Shown here piece after piece: positions 36,640 through 47,818 of a stretch of DNA of 64,000 nt. The notes below the pieces were generated by a model that saw nothing but the letters and a program-made list of their open reading frames with translations, had not been told where the DNA came from and did not search any database. The stretch comes from Trichococcus palustris (GTDB lineage: Bacteria > Bacillota > Bacilli > Lactobacillales > Aerococcaceae). Numbering within the stretch: the first letter of the stretch is position 1; each line of letters opens with the position of its first letter. The DNA is taken from assembly GCF_900114465.1 (NCBI RefSeq), contig NZ_FOTD01000001.1, forward strand, positions 1-64,000. The letters run 5' to 3'. The translations under genes were made by a program, and so were the position numbers.

Positions 36640-37341
36640 TTGAACAATCAACAATTATCACAGAGGCTTGAAACGGTGGCCGGTTTTATACCGGAGGGTT
36701 CAAGATTGGCGGATATAGGTTCCGATCACGCCTATTTGCCATGCGTTTTGGCGAACAGAAAGGTCATCACCTTCGCCATCGCAGGGGAAGTGGTAAAGGG
36801 TCCTTTTGAATCCGCGAAGGAACAGATCATTGCATCCGAATTGGAAGGCACTGTCCAAGCCCGTTTGGGTGACGGCTTAGCCGTAATCGCCCCGGCCGAC
36901 AACATAACCGTCGTCACTATCTGCGGTATGGGCGGGGATCTCATTTCAAAAATTTTGGATAGCGGCAATAAGGAACAAAAATTGAACACGGCCAAGAGGC
37001 TTGTGTTGCAGCCGAACAACGGAGAACGGAAGCTGCGGATCTGGTTGCTTTCGCATGGCTATACGATCATTGACGAAACGATTCTCGAAGAGAACGAGAA
37101 GATTTATGAAGTCATCGTCGCCGAGAAGGCAGACGAGACGGAAGCATATTCGGAGTTGGAATACACCTTCGGCCGTTATCTTTTGAAAGAAAAGAATGAT
37201 GCGTTCAGGAAGAAATGGTTGTCAGAAAAAGACAAATATCAGTACATCTTGAACAGCCTGCAAAAGGCAAATAAGGATCTGCATGAGAAAGAAAAGCAAA
37301 TAATGAATAAAATAAAGGAAATATCAGAGGTGCTAGGATGA
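36640..37341 (+). CDS. trmK: tRNA (adenine(22)-N(1))-methyltransferase TrmK
   Basis: The 233-residue class I SAM-dependent methyltransferase has LADIGSDHAYLPC as the SAM-binding motif near residue 24 and a C-terminal coiled coil (~190-233). It methylates A22 of some tRNAs. The TTG start at 36640 has TTGGAGG six bases upstream. It overlaps the Nif3-like gene by four bases, as B. subtilis trmK-yqfO do. Confidence 0.9.
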   Translation: MNNQQLSQRLETVAGFIPEGSRLADIGSDHAYLPCVLANRKVITFAIAGEVVKGPFESAKEQIIASELEGTVQARLGDGLAVIAPADNITVVTICGMGGDLISKILDSGNKEQKLNTAKRLVLQPNNGERKLRIWLLSHGYTIIDETILEENEKIYEVIVAEKADETEAYSELEYTFGRYLLKEKNDAFRKKWLSEKDKYQYILNSLQKANKDLHEKEKQIMNKIKEISEVLG

Positions 37342-38471
37342 GCAAAATTACTGGATATGAATTTATCGAATTATTTGAATCGCACGTCCCGACTTGGTTA
37401 GCGGAGGATGGGGATCCCGTCGGTCTGCATGTCGGTGATCTCAGCCGCCCCATCCATAAAATCATGGTCACGCTCGATGTGCGCCCGGAAGTTGTTCTGG
37501 AAGCCATCGGAAAATCGGTTGACTTCATTTTTTCGCATCATCCACCGATTTATCGCCCAATCAAGAATCTCGATCTTTCGGACAGACAGACGAAGATGTA
37601 TGCCGATCTGATCAAGCATGACATCACCGTTTATGCGGCCCATACCAATCTGGATAATGCGGCGAACGGGATGAACGACTGGCTGGCGGAAGCGTTGGGC
37701 CTTGCCGATATCGAAATCATGGATGTGACAAAACGCATTCCCGTCAAAAAATTGGCAGTCTGTGTACCGAATTCACATTGCAACGCTGTCCGTTTGGCGA
37801 TGACCGACGCCGGAGCAGGAAGCATCACGGATGAATATACGCACTGCTCGTACGAAGTTCAGGGTGTAGGCCGCTTTACGCCGCTTGAAGGGGCTAAGCC
37901 AGCCATCGGCCATATCAATGAGCCGGAAGAAGTCCAGGAGAAGAAAATCGAAATGCTTGTGGAAGACAAGTATCTTCCGGATGTGCTGGAAGCCTTGTAC
38001 GAATCGCATCCATACGAAGAACCTGTTTTTGAAATATATGCGTTGGAGAATTTCCAGCGGGAATATGGACTGGGAAGAGTGGGCAATTTGGCGCAACCGA
38101 TGCCGCTGCCAGACTTCATCCGACACGTGAAAGAGACGTTTCAAGTCGAAGGGCTGCGCTTCATTGCGAACGACCGGAATCAAATGATTTCACGTGTGGC
38201 TATCTGCGGCGGCGATGCGGGGAAATATTACCGTAAAGCCATGAATAAACAGGCGGACGTCTATATTACCGGAGATGTCTATTATCATACCGCTCACGAT
38301 ATGCAAGCGGATGGCATGACGGTCATCGATCCAGGCCACCACATCGAGCAGATCTGCAAACCGAAATTACACGCTATCTTCAACGAATGGAAAAAAGAGC
38401 AGAATTGGGATATCGATATTCTGGTATCTGAAATCAATACAGATCCATTCATCTTCGATAGCGAAATCTGA
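37338..38471 (+). CDS. Nif3-like dinuclear metal centre protein, YqfO-like
   Basis: The 377-residue protein has the Nif3/DUF34 metal-binding histidines in FSHHPPIY and DPGHHIEQ, with the ~110-residue YqfO/CutA-like insert in the middle (residues ~130-235). Members bind two metals and form hexamers. A role as GTP cyclohydrolase-like or metal-handling protein has been proposed for relatives but is not settled. It overlaps trmK by four bases and lies 14 bases upstream of pepT. Confidence 0.88.
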   Translation: MSKITGYEFIELFESHVPTWLAEDGDPVGLHVGDLSRPIHKIMVTLDVRPEVVLEAIGKSVDFIFSHHPPIYRPIKNLDLSDRQTKMYADLIKHDITVYAAHTNLDNAANGMNDWLAEALGLADIEIMDVTKRIPVKKLAVCVPNSHCNAVRLAMTDAGAGSITDEYTHCSYEVQGVGRFTPLEGAKPAIGHINEPEEVQEKKIEMLVEDKYLPDVLEALYESHPYEEPVFEIYALENFQREYGLGRVGNLAQPMPLPDFIRHVKETFQVEGLRFIANDRNQMISRVAICGGDAGKYYRKAMNKQADVYITGDVYYHTAHDMQADGMTVIDPGHHIEQICKPKLHAIFNEWKKEQNWDIDILVSEINTDPFIFDSEI

Positions 38472-38485
38472 AAGGAAGTCATCAC

Positions 38486-39724
38486 ATGTACGAAAATTTA
38501 GTGCCCCGTTTTTTAAACTATGTAAAATTCGAAACCAGATCAGACGAAACAAGCACAACCGTTCCCTCCACACAAAACCAAGTTGCTTTCGCAAAACAAG
38601 TTTTGATGCCGGAATTGGAAGCGCTAGGATTGTCTGACATTCAATATAATCCAGCGAACGGCTTCGTTACGGCGGTATTGCCCGCCAATTCGGATAAGCC
38701 TTTCCCTAAAATGGGGTTCATCGCACATATGGACACCGCCGACTTTGAAGCCGCCAATGTGAACCCGATCATCCGGGGAAATTATGACGGCAAGGCAATC
38801 GTTTTGGATGCAGAAAAAAACATCGTTCTATCGCCGGATGATTTCCCGGCCTTGAAGAACTATGTCGGCCAAACGTTGATCACAACGGACGGAAAAACCT
38901 TGCTGGGCGCCGATGACAAGGCTGGCATCGCAGAAATCATGACGGCTATGGAAATAGTATTGGCTGCGAAAGACATCGAGCATGGGGTCGTGAAGGTCGC
39001 TTTCGGGCCTGACGAAGAAATCGGCCGGGGGGCGGATTTGTTTGATGTGGCGGCCTTCGATTGCGATTTCGCATACACGATGGATGGCGGACCTGTCGGA
39101 GAGCTGGAATTCGAGAGCTTCAATGCAGCGCAAGCGATCGTGCGCATCCAGGGGAAAAATGTTCATCCGGGGACCGCGAAAGATACGATGGTCAATGCCA
39201 TCAAACTGGCCCTCGCTTTCGACGATGCCCTTCCGCAAGAGGAAGTGCCGGAAAAAACCGAAAAACGCGAAGGCTTCTATCATTTGATGGGTATCGAAGG
39301 CAACGTCGAAGAAAGCAAAATGGTTTACATCATCCGTGATCACGACCGGGTACTTTTTGAAGAAAAGAAAGCGATGCTGCGGTCGGTTGCGGATTTGTTG
39401 AACAGCAAGCTAAAGGAAAAAAGGATCAGCATCGAAATCTCCGATCAATACTTCAATATGGGCGAAATCCTGGAAAAAGATATGCGCCCGGTTAGCTTAG
39501 CTGAATCCGCTATGAAGGCATTGGGCATCGTTCCGATCATCGAACCGATCCGTGGCGGAACGGACGGCTCCAAACTGTCGTATATGGGTCTGCCGACACC
39601 GAATATTTTCGCCGGCGGAGAAAACTTCCATGGGCGTTATGAATTTGTGTCCATCCAAAGCATGGAGAAAGCGACTGCGGTCATCGTCGAAATCATCAGA
39701 CAAAGCCAAGGATTTGGAGCATAA
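38486..39724 (+). CDS. pepT: Peptidase T (tripeptide aminopeptidase)
   Basis: The 412-residue M20 zinc peptidase has AHMDTAD, the bridging aspartate in GADDKAGIAEI and the catalytic glutamate in GPDEEIGRG. It releases N-terminal residues from tripeptides in the cytoplasm, serving peptide nutrition typical of lactic acid bacteria. AAAGGAAG precedes the ATG. The DUF1294 gene begins directly after its stop. Confidence 0.95.
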   Translation: MYENLVPRFLNYVKFETRSDETSTTVPSTQNQVAFAKQVLMPELEALGLSDIQYNPANGFVTAVLPANSDKPFPKMGFIAHMDTADFEAANVNPIIRGNYDGKAIVLDAEKNIVLSPDDFPALKNYVGQTLITTDGKTLLGADDKAGIAEIMTAMEIVLAAKDIEHGVVKVAFGPDEEIGRGADLFDVAAFDCDFAYTMDGGPVGELEFESFNAAQAIVRIQGKNVHPGTAKDTMVNAIKLALAFDDALPQEEVPEKTEKREGFYHLMGIEGNVEESKMVYIIRDHDRVLFEEKKAMLRSVADLLNSKLKEKRISIEISDQYFNMGEILEKDMRPVSLAESAMKALGIVPIIEPIRGGTDGSKLSYMGLPTPNIFAGGENFHGRYEFVSIQSMEKATAVIVEIIRQSQGFGA

Positions 39725-39725
39725 G

Positions 39726-39986
39726 ATGGCTATCCAAGATATCTATTTAATCGTTGTGAATCTGGCGTTGTTCGGGATGATGGGCATCGACAAGGAGAAG
39801 GCCAAGAAGCACGCTTGGCGCATCCCTGAAAAAAATCTGTTGCTGCTCGGTTTGTTGGGCGGAGGGCTCGGTGGCTTGTTGGGGATGAGGTTTTTTCGGC
39901 ATAAAACGAAGCACACTTATTTTGCCGTCACTTATTTCGCTGGCGTCATCCTATCCGGTATCGCCTACTACTATTATGGATTCTGA
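39726..39986 (+). CDS. Small DUF1294 membrane protein
   Basis: The 86-residue membrane protein has three hydrophobic stretches (~5-22, 35-54, 62-84) and the DUF1294 hallmarks: DKEKAKKHAWRIPEKNLL then GGLGGLLGMRFFRHKTKH. Function is unknown. The start ATG 39726 lies one base after the pepT stop, so translation is probably coupled; a longer in-frame opening inside pepT is a shadow. Confidence 0.88.
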   Translation: MAIQDIYLIVVNLALFGMMGIDKEKAKKHAWRIPEKNLLLLGLLGGGLGGLLGMRFFRHKTKHTYFAVTYFAGVILSGIAYYYYGF

Positions 39987-40019
39987 TCGTTAGTCTGCGG
40001 TATCCTATTTTTAAACCCA

Positions 40020-40064
40020 AAACTTCCGCTGCTCATTTTAGGATGAACGACGGAAGTTTTTTTT
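40020..40064. terminator. Bidirectional terminator between DUF1294 and degV
   Basis: AAACTTCCG pairs with CGGAAGTTT, with inner TCAT/ATGA pairing, followed by a run of T; A-rich on the other side. Confidence 0.88.
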
Positions 40065-40066
40065 GA

Positions 40067-40915
40067 TTATTTTTTAGTCAAGAATTGAACCGAGATGGCA
40101 TTGGGGCCCGCATGGGTTATCACGCTAGCGCTTGCATAGGAGATGAAAAATTCGGCTTTCGGGAAAGCTTCTTGGAGCATCCGGATGATCTGGTCGGAAT
40201 AGTCGCTGAGGCCAGTGTGGGTTACGCCAATGGCTTCCATTTCTACATGATTTTTTTTGAGTTCAGCGATGATCGCTTCGTAGCGTTTTACGATCGATTT
40301 TGTGCCGCGGCCTCTCATATCCGGCGTCAACACACCATCGATCATTTGCAGGTTGGCCTTGATGTTCAACCAGCTTGTCACACGTCCCATCGTTTTTCCA
40401 ATCCGCCCGCCTTTGATCATATTTTCAAGGTCAACGACGGTGATATAAAGGAGGGTTCGCTTTTTGATTTCCTCCAAGCGTTGCAATGTTTCTTTGATCG
40501 ACAACCCCGCTTCGGCACATTTTGCAGCTTCCAAGACCTGAAAGGCCATGGCGCGTGCACAAAATTCCGAATCGATGACCGTCACTTTCCCGTGCGTCAG
40601 GTTGGCTGCCTGATGGGCTGAGTTCACAGTACCGCTTAGCGTTTCCGCCACGTGGATGGAAAGCACCTCGCTGCCTTCCGCCGTCAATTCATTATAGGTA
40701 TCAAGGAAGGTACCCATGGCTGGCTGAGACGATTTGGGGAGCTCGTGGCTTTTTTTCATTTTTTCGAGAAACTCCGCTTTTGTGATGGTCACGCCATCGT
40801 AATACAATATATTAGCGATCATGGATGATAACGGCACAACGGTGATGCTGTATTGTTTGATTTCTTCATTTGAAAGTTCTACGGTGGAATCCGTCACGAT
40901 TTTAAATTTAGTCAT
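40067..40915 (-). CDS. DegV family fatty-acid-binding protein
   Basis: The 282-residue protein has the DegV fold: IVTDSTVELS at the N-terminus, PKSSQPAMGTF, and the lipid-head-binding GRIGKTMG region near residue 170. Members bind a fatty acid and in some Gram-positives act as FakB partners of the fatty acid kinase FakA; this paralogue's role is not proven. It is a lone gene, convergent with pepT and divergent from truB. Confidence 0.9.
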   Translation of the reverse strand: MTKFKIVTDSTVELSNEEIKQYSITVVPLSSMIANILYYDGVTITKAEFLEKMKKSHELPKSSQPAMGTFLDTYNELTAEGSEVLSIHVAETLSGTVNSAHQAANLTHGKVTVIDSEFCARAMAFQVLEAAKCAEAGLSIKETLQRLEEIKKRTLLYITVVDLENMIKGGRIGKTMGRVTSWLNIKANLQMIDGVLTPDMRGRGTKSIVKRYEAIIAELKKNHVEMEAIGVTHTGLSDYSDQIIRMLQEAFPKAEFFISYASASVITHAGPNAISVQFLTKK

Positions 40916-41043
40916 TTTATGCTCCTAAAGCGCTTTATTTCCCTAAGCATAGCAGATTTCGTTGTGAATGTAACCCGTAAATCATTCTCTCGGCCGAATA
41001 AGTGGTTTTCGTGTACATGCTTTTTCGTGTCCATTATAATTTG

Positions 41044-41052
41044 TGATATAAT
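41044..41052 (+). promoter_or_regulatory. Extended -10 promoter of truB-ribF-hemW
   Basis: TGA-TATAAT (41044-41052) lies about 33 bases before truB; the -35 (TTCGTG at 41024-41029) is weak. Confidence 0.5.
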
Positions 41053-41084
41053 ATATGGGTTATTTAGGAAAGTAGGGTTATGAA

Positions 41085-41996
41085 ATGGATGGAATTTTAC
41101 CTTTGTGGAAAGAACGCGGGATGACAAGTCATGACTGCGTTTTTAAACTCAGAAAAATATTAAAGACAAAGAAAGTTGGACATACCGGGACACTCGATCC
41201 CGAAGTCGATGGCGTGTTGCCGATCTGTATCGGAAAAGCGACAAAAGTCGTGGAGTTCCTGACCGACACGAGCAAAGCGTATGCCGGGGAGATTACGATC
41301 GGCATCGCCACGACGACCGAAGACAGCCAAGGGGAAGTCATCGATCAAAAGCCTGTGCTGGAACCTTTGTCAAAGGACAGTATCGATGAAATGATGGCAT
41401 CCATGTTGGGCGAAAGCATCCAGATTCCGCCGATGTATTCAGCGGTCAAAGTGAACGGGAAAAAATTATATGAGTATGCCCGCAAGGGGGAAAGCGTGGT
41501 CCGGCCCGAACGGAAGATTCAAGTGACCGCTTTTCAACGCACCTCGGAGCCCGAATACCATGAGGACACGCAGACAATGAGCTGGCGCTTCACCGTCAGT
41601 TGCGGAAAAGGCACGTACATCCGCACCCTTGCGGTGGATTTAGGCGCTAAATTGGGTTATCCGGCCTTCATGTCGGACCTGACAAGGATAAAGAGCGGGA
41701 CTTTCACCGAAAAAGACTGCCTGACCTTGCAACAAGTAGCGGACGCTATGTCCGCAGGGGAAATGGATGCCCATCTGAAACCGATCGAATCGGTCTTTGC
41801 GGATTATGCCCATTTTGAAATAGACGAAACGACTTGGCAGAAAATAAAAAATGGCGCGGTCCTCGCAAATGATGATAGATTTAAGGATATCGAAGGTCCT
41901 TTCGTTTTTGTCTACCAGGATAAAGTGGTGGCAATGTACGAAAAACACTCGAACAAGCCGGCGTTTATCAAGCCGAGAAAAATGTTCTTATCATAG
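41085..41996 (+). CDS. truB: tRNA pseudouridine(55) synthase
   Basis: The 303-residue protein has the catalytic aspartate in GHTGTLDPEVDGVLP (about residue 38) and the C-terminal PUA-like region. It converts U55 of the T-loop to pseudouridine. ribF follows 17 bases after, the usual Bacillota pairing. Confidence 0.95.
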   Translation: MDGILPLWKERGMTSHDCVFKLRKILKTKKVGHTGTLDPEVDGVLPICIGKATKVVEFLTDTSKAYAGEITIGIATTTEDSQGEVIDQKPVLEPLSKDSIDEMMASMLGESIQIPPMYSAVKVNGKKLYEYARKGESVVRPERKIQVTAFQRTSEPEYHEDTQTMSWRFTVSCGKGTYIRTLAVDLGAKLGYPAFMSDLTRIKSGTFTEKDCLTLQQVADAMSAGEMDAHLKPIESVFADYAHFEIDETTWQKIKNGAVLANDDRFKDIEGPFVFVYQDKVVAMYEKHSNKPAFIKPRKMFLS

Positions 41997-42013
41997 GAAG
42001 GAATTAAGGCGCA

Positions 42014-42976
42014 ATGAAGATAATAAACATACACCATCCCTATAATAAACAAGATATACCGGAAGATAGGGTGGTCTTGGCGATGGGATACTTTGACGGT
42101 GTCCACAGAGGCCATCAGGAAGTCATCAGACGGGCCAAGGAAATAGCCGAAAAGAAGAACGTGAAGCTGGCTGTGATGAGTTTCAACCATCACCCGAGCA
42201 TCGTTTTCCAAAAGATGGATCCCGATGCGATGCAATATCTATCTACCACCGAAAGGAAGGCGGAACTGCTGGAAGGATTGGGCGTCGATTATTTTTACGT
42301 GATCGCCTTTACTTCCGCTTTCGCTTCCTTGGCCCCGCAGGAATTCGTCGATCAATACATGTGTGACTTGCATGCGGATACCGTCGTAGCGGGATTCGAT
42401 TACACCTATGGGCCGAGAGAAATCGCCAACATGGCGCAATTACCTGGCTACGCCAAAGGCAGATTTGCTGTCGTTGAAGTAGCTGAATTGCAGGAGTCGT
42501 CAGAAAAGATCAGTTCGACCAAAATACGCGATGCTTTAGAAGAAGGAAACATGGAAAAAGCGAACGGGTACTTGGGCTATACCTATCAATTTGGCGGAAT
42601 CGTCATGCACGGTGACGCGCGGGGGAGGTTGTTGGGCTTTCCGACAGCGAACATCCAAATCGAGAAAAATACGCGTCTGCCCAGAACGGGCGTGTACGTC
42701 GTCAGCATCGAAGTGAACGGTGTCTGGTATCGCGGGATGGCTTCCATCGGATATAACATCACCTTCGAGGCGAACCGGGCCAAGACCGTGGAAGTCTATA
42801 TCTTAGATTTCAACAAAATGATCTACGGCGAATACGTCAACGTCAGATGGCATCATTTCATCCGCGGCGAGATCAAATTTGAGAGCGTCGAGAAATTGGT
42901 CGAGCAGCTGCAACAAGATGAAGCAGACACAATCGCCTATTTCGAAGCGCATCCATTGGAAGGGGAGGAACGCTAA
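42014..42976 (+). CDS. ribF: Bifunctional riboflavin kinase / FAD synthetase
   Basis: The 320-residue protein has an N-terminal FMN adenylyltransferase domain (GYFDGVHRGHQ and SSTKIRDAL) and a C-terminal riboflavin kinase domain (GRLLGFPTANIQ, then GVYVVSIEVNG). It makes FMN and FAD from riboflavin. It ends one base before the hemW start. Confidence 0.95.
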   Translation: MKIINIHHPYNKQDIPEDRVVLAMGYFDGVHRGHQEVIRRAKEIAEKKNVKLAVMSFNHHPSIVFQKMDPDAMQYLSTTERKAELLEGLGVDYFYVIAFTSAFASLAPQEFVDQYMCDLHADTVVAGFDYTYGPREIANMAQLPGYAKGRFAVVEVAELQESSEKISSTKIRDALEEGNMEKANGYLGYTYQFGGIVMHGDARGRLLGFPTANIQIEKNTRLPRTGVYVVSIEVNGVWYRGMASIGYNITFEANRAKTVEVYILDFNKMIYGEYVNVRWHHFIRGEIKFESVEKLVEQLQQDEADTIAYFEAHPLEGEER

Positions 42977-42977
42977 A

Positions 42978-44108
42978 ATGACAGGAGCATATGTACACAT
43001 CCCTTTTTGCGAGCACATCTGCTTCTATTGCGACTTCAATAAGGTGTTCCTCGAAGGCCAGCCGGTGGACGATTATGTGGATTCCTTGATCAAAGAGATG
43101 CAACTGACCGTTCAGGCTCATCCCGGCGAAGAGGTAAGCACCTTTTATATAGGCGGGGGGACGCCGACGACGCTGAACGAAAGACAGCTCGACCGTTTGC
43201 TCTACGGCATCCGGGACACCTTCAAGCTGCCGAAAAACGGCGAATTCACGATGGAAGCAAATCCCGAAAGCCTGACTTTCGATAAACTTAAAATCATGCA
43301 GAATTACGGCGTAAACCGTTTGAGCATGGGTGTCCAATCGTTCAATGACGCCATTTTGAAGAAAATCGGCCGGATCCATACTTCCGAACAAGTCTATCGC
43401 TGCATCGCCGATGCCAGAAGAGCCGGATTCGACAACATGAGCATCGATTTGATCTTCCGATTGCCCAACCAGACGATGAAGGATTTCGAAGAGAGCCTGA
43501 CGAAAGCGTTGGAATTGGATCTGCCGCACTATTCGATCTACGCCTTAATTCTGGAGAACAAAACAGTCTTCTATAATTTGATGCGGCAAGGGAAACTGCC
43601 GTTGCCCTCAGAGGATACGGAAGCGGATATGTATGCCTTGGCGATCGACACAATGGCCAAGCACGGCAGAAACCACTATGAAATTTCCAATTTCGCAAAA
43701 CCCGGATTCGAATCGAAGCATAACCTGACCTACTGGAAAAATGAACATTATTTCGGCTTCGGCGCGGGTGCCCACGGGTATATCGATGGCGTGCGCTACA
43801 ATAACCATGGACCGATCCAACATTATTTGGAACCTTTGCGTGCGAATGAACTGCCGGTCATCTACCGGAAAACATTGACGAAGAATGAACAAATAGAAGA
43901 AGAAATGATCTTGGGGCTGCGGACGATGACAGGCGTCAGCCAAAAACATTTCGCCGAGAAATTCGGGATTTCCTTAGTGGACCATTACGATACAGTCATC
44001 AGGGATCTTCTGCAGCGCGAACTGATCGCTATCGTCGGGGACCGGATTCTTTTGACGAAAAAAGGGATATTTTTGGGGAATGAAGTTTTCCAATCTTTTT
44101 TGATGTGA
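42978..44108 (+). CDS. hemW: Radical SAM protein HemW (heme chaperone / HemN-like)
   Basis: The 376-residue protein has the radical SAM cluster C-x3-C-x2-C (CEHICFYC) near residue 10, GGGTPT and a C-terminal HemN-type domain. It lacks the coproporphyrinogen oxidase extras, so HemW (heme trafficking) is more likely than true HemN. ATG 42978 follows GGGGAGG; a frame opening inside ribF is a shadow. No other heme gene is in the window. Confidence 0.9.
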   Translation: MTGAYVHIPFCEHICFYCDFNKVFLEGQPVDDYVDSLIKEMQLTVQAHPGEEVSTFYIGGGTPTTLNERQLDRLLYGIRDTFKLPKNGEFTMEANPESLTFDKLKIMQNYGVNRLSMGVQSFNDAILKKIGRIHTSEQVYRCIADARRAGFDNMSIDLIFRLPNQTMKDFEESLTKALELDLPHYSIYALILENKTVFYNLMRQGKLPLPSEDTEADMYALAIDTMAKHGRNHYEISNFAKPGFESKHNLTYWKNEHYFGFGAGAHGYIDGVRYNNHGPIQHYLEPLRANELPVIYRKTLTKNEQIEEEMILGLRTMTGVSQKHFAEKFGISLVDHYDTVIRDLLQRELIAIVGDRILLTKKGIFLGNEVFQSFLM

Positions 44109-44156
44109 GAATAATAATTTTCTGAAAGCATGTTACCGAAAAATGATTGTATTTCG

Positions 44157-44185
44157 TTGACAAAGTAATCTTCTCGTGATAAATT
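44157..44185 (+). promoter_or_regulatory. SigA promoter of the hrcA-grpE-dnaK-dnaJ operon
   Basis: A consensus TTGACA (44157-44162), 17-base spacer and TAAATT (44180-44185) sit directly before the CIRCE operator. Confidence 0.85.
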
Positions 44186-44194
44186 TATTTAAGG

Positions 44195-44221
44195 TTAGCA
44201 CTCAATGTGGTCAAGTGCTAA
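44195..44221 (+). promoter_or_regulatory. CIRCE operator (HrcA binding site)
   Basis: TTAGCACTC, nine bases, then AAGTGCTAA: the CIRCE inverted repeat with one mismatch (A instead of G at the first base of the right arm). It lies between the promoter and hrcA, so HrcA should repress its own operon until heat stress. Confidence 0.95.
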
Positions 44222-44236
44222 AGTGAGGTGAGAATC

Positions 44237-45271
44237 TTGTTAACGGAAAGACAATTATTAATTTTAAACTTAATTATCAGGCATTACATTGCATTCGAAG
44301 AGCCGATCGGTTCGAAGACGCTGATGAAAGAATCAGAGCTGGCATTCAGTTCCGCAACCATCCGCAATGAAATGATGCGCATCGAAGAACTTGGTTTATT
44401 AGAAAAAATGCATTCCTCATCAGGACGCATTCCTTCCACAAAGGGTTATCGCTACTACGTGGACCACATCCTAACCAAAGAAAACGAAGAGGTTTCCGAT
44501 GATGTCAGGAAACAAATTCAGCATGCTTTCCGCAATCCGTACAGCGAAGTGCAGGAGGTCGTTGAGAAATCAGCAGAAATGCTGTCATCATTGACGAATT
44601 ACACGGCATTGGGACTCGGGCCGGATACGAAGAACAGCCGTTTGACCGGTTTTAGATTGGTTCCCTTGAATGAAGGGCAGGTCATGGCCATCCTCGTGAC
44701 GGACAAGGGGTATGTCGAAAACCAGATTTTTTCTGTTCCACCGAATTTTTCTTCAGCCGAAATCGAAAAAGTCATCAACATTTTCAATCAAAAACTCATC
44801 GGCAGAACGCTGCCGGAGGTATTCCTGAAGCTGAAGACGGAAATCCCGCTTATCACCAAGAAATATGTCGATTCGGAAATTGATTTCTTGTCCGTCTTTA
44901 ACGACATTGTTTTGAAGTTGGAGCAGGATCGGTTCCATGTCGGGGGCAGCATGAATCTGCTCAATTATTTGGATGCTTCGATGGACAAAGAAAAAGTCAA
45001 GGCCATCTACAGTATGATCAACGGCTCGCCCTACATTCATTCGCTGTTCTCATCATCTCATGACGGCATCGCAGTCCAGATCGGAAGCGAAATGAACAAT
45101 GACTTGTTGAATAATTTCAGTTTAATCACCGCCTCATATGACACTGCAGGTAATGGCAAAGGCTTGATCGCATTATTGGGGCCAACCAATATGCCCTACC
45201 AAAAAGTCATTAACATTATGAAAATCATGCGCTACGAACTATCGGACAGCTTCAATGATTTTTATAAATAA
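44237..45271 (+). CDS. hrcA: Heat-inducible transcription repressor HrcA
   Basis: The 344-residue repressor has an N-terminal winged helix (about residues 1-75; MLTERQLLILNLI, then FSSATIRNEM) and a GAF-like dimerisation domain. It binds CIRCE and needs GroEL for activity. TTG 44237 follows GAGGTGA by five bases and gives the family N-terminus; GTG 44228 in frame lies within the ribosome site. It is the first gene of the class I heat-shock operon. Confidence 0.95.
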   Translation: MLTERQLLILNLIIRHYIAFEEPIGSKTLMKESELAFSSATIRNEMMRIEELGLLEKMHSSSGRIPSTKGYRYYVDHILTKENEEVSDDVRKQIQHAFRNPYSEVQEVVEKSAEMLSSLTNYTALGLGPDTKNSRLTGFRLVPLNEGQVMAILVTDKGYVENQIFSVPPNFSSAEIEKVINIFNQKLIGRTLPEVFLKLKTEIPLITKKYVDSEIDFLSVFNDIVLKLEQDRFHVGGSMNLLNYLDASMDKEKVKAIYSMINGSPYIHSLFSSSHDGIAVQIGSEMNNDLLNNFSLITASYDTAGNGKGLIALLGPTNMPYQKVINIMKIMRYELSDSFNDFYK

Positions 45272-45292
45272 CCATTACAAAGGAGAATAGAA

Positions 45293-45832
45293 TTGGATAA
45301 AAACGAAGAAGTGTTAGAGAATAACGATTCTCAAGTTGATTCATCCAGTGATGTAACCATTGAAGAAGAAACCGAAGTCGTTTCTGAAATGGATACTTTG
45401 AAAGCAAAATTAGAAGAGACGGAAGATCGCATGTTGCGTCTCCAAGCAGAACTGGCAAACATCCAAAAACGCAACACCAAGGAAAGACAGGACGCGGCTA
45501 AATACCGTTCGCAATCCTTGGCGCAAGACCTGCTTCCGGTTCTGGACAGTCTGGAAAGAGCGATGGAAATAGAAGTCGACGATGAAAAAGCGTTGAACCT
45601 TAAAAAAGGGCTTGAAATGGTGCTGAACCTGTTCAACGACGCCTTTGCTAAAGAAGGCATCGAAGCGCTTAATCCGATCGACGAACCTTTCGACCCGAAT
45701 TTCCACCAGTCCATCCAAGTAATGCCCGCAGCAGAAGGCCAAGCACCGGATACGGTTGTTGCCGTAGTGCAAAAAGGTTATACTTTAAAGGATCGCGTGC
45801 TTAGACCGGCAATGGTTGTCGTATCAAAATAA
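45293..45832 (+). CDS. grpE: Nucleotide exchange factor GrpE
   Basis: The 179-residue protein has an acidic disordered N-terminus (~1-45), a long helix (~45-95) and a C-terminal beta domain with the family signature near HQSIQVMPAAEG. It releases ADP from DnaK. The start is TTG 45293 with AAGGAGAA upstream. Confidence 0.95.
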   Translation: MDKNEEVLENNDSQVDSSSDVTIEEETEVVSEMDTLKAKLEETEDRMLRLQAELANIQKRNTKERQDAAKYRSQSLAQDLLPVLDSLERAMEIEVDDEKALNLKKGLEMVLNLFNDAFAKEGIEALNPIDEPFDPNFHQSIQVMPAAEGQAPDTVVAVVQKGYTLKDRVLRPAMVVVSK

Positions 45833-45857
45833 GCATCATTGTTTAAAACACAAATAA

Positions 45858-47717
<1,860 letters not shown>

Positions 47718-47818
47718 TCCTTCCTAGCGAGAGTGAAGCCAACGCTTAATTGCATTGGCTTTTCTCACTGTTATGGGACCATCCGTTCAAACGAAGCCAA
47801 GAAGATGGAGGCGAAACA

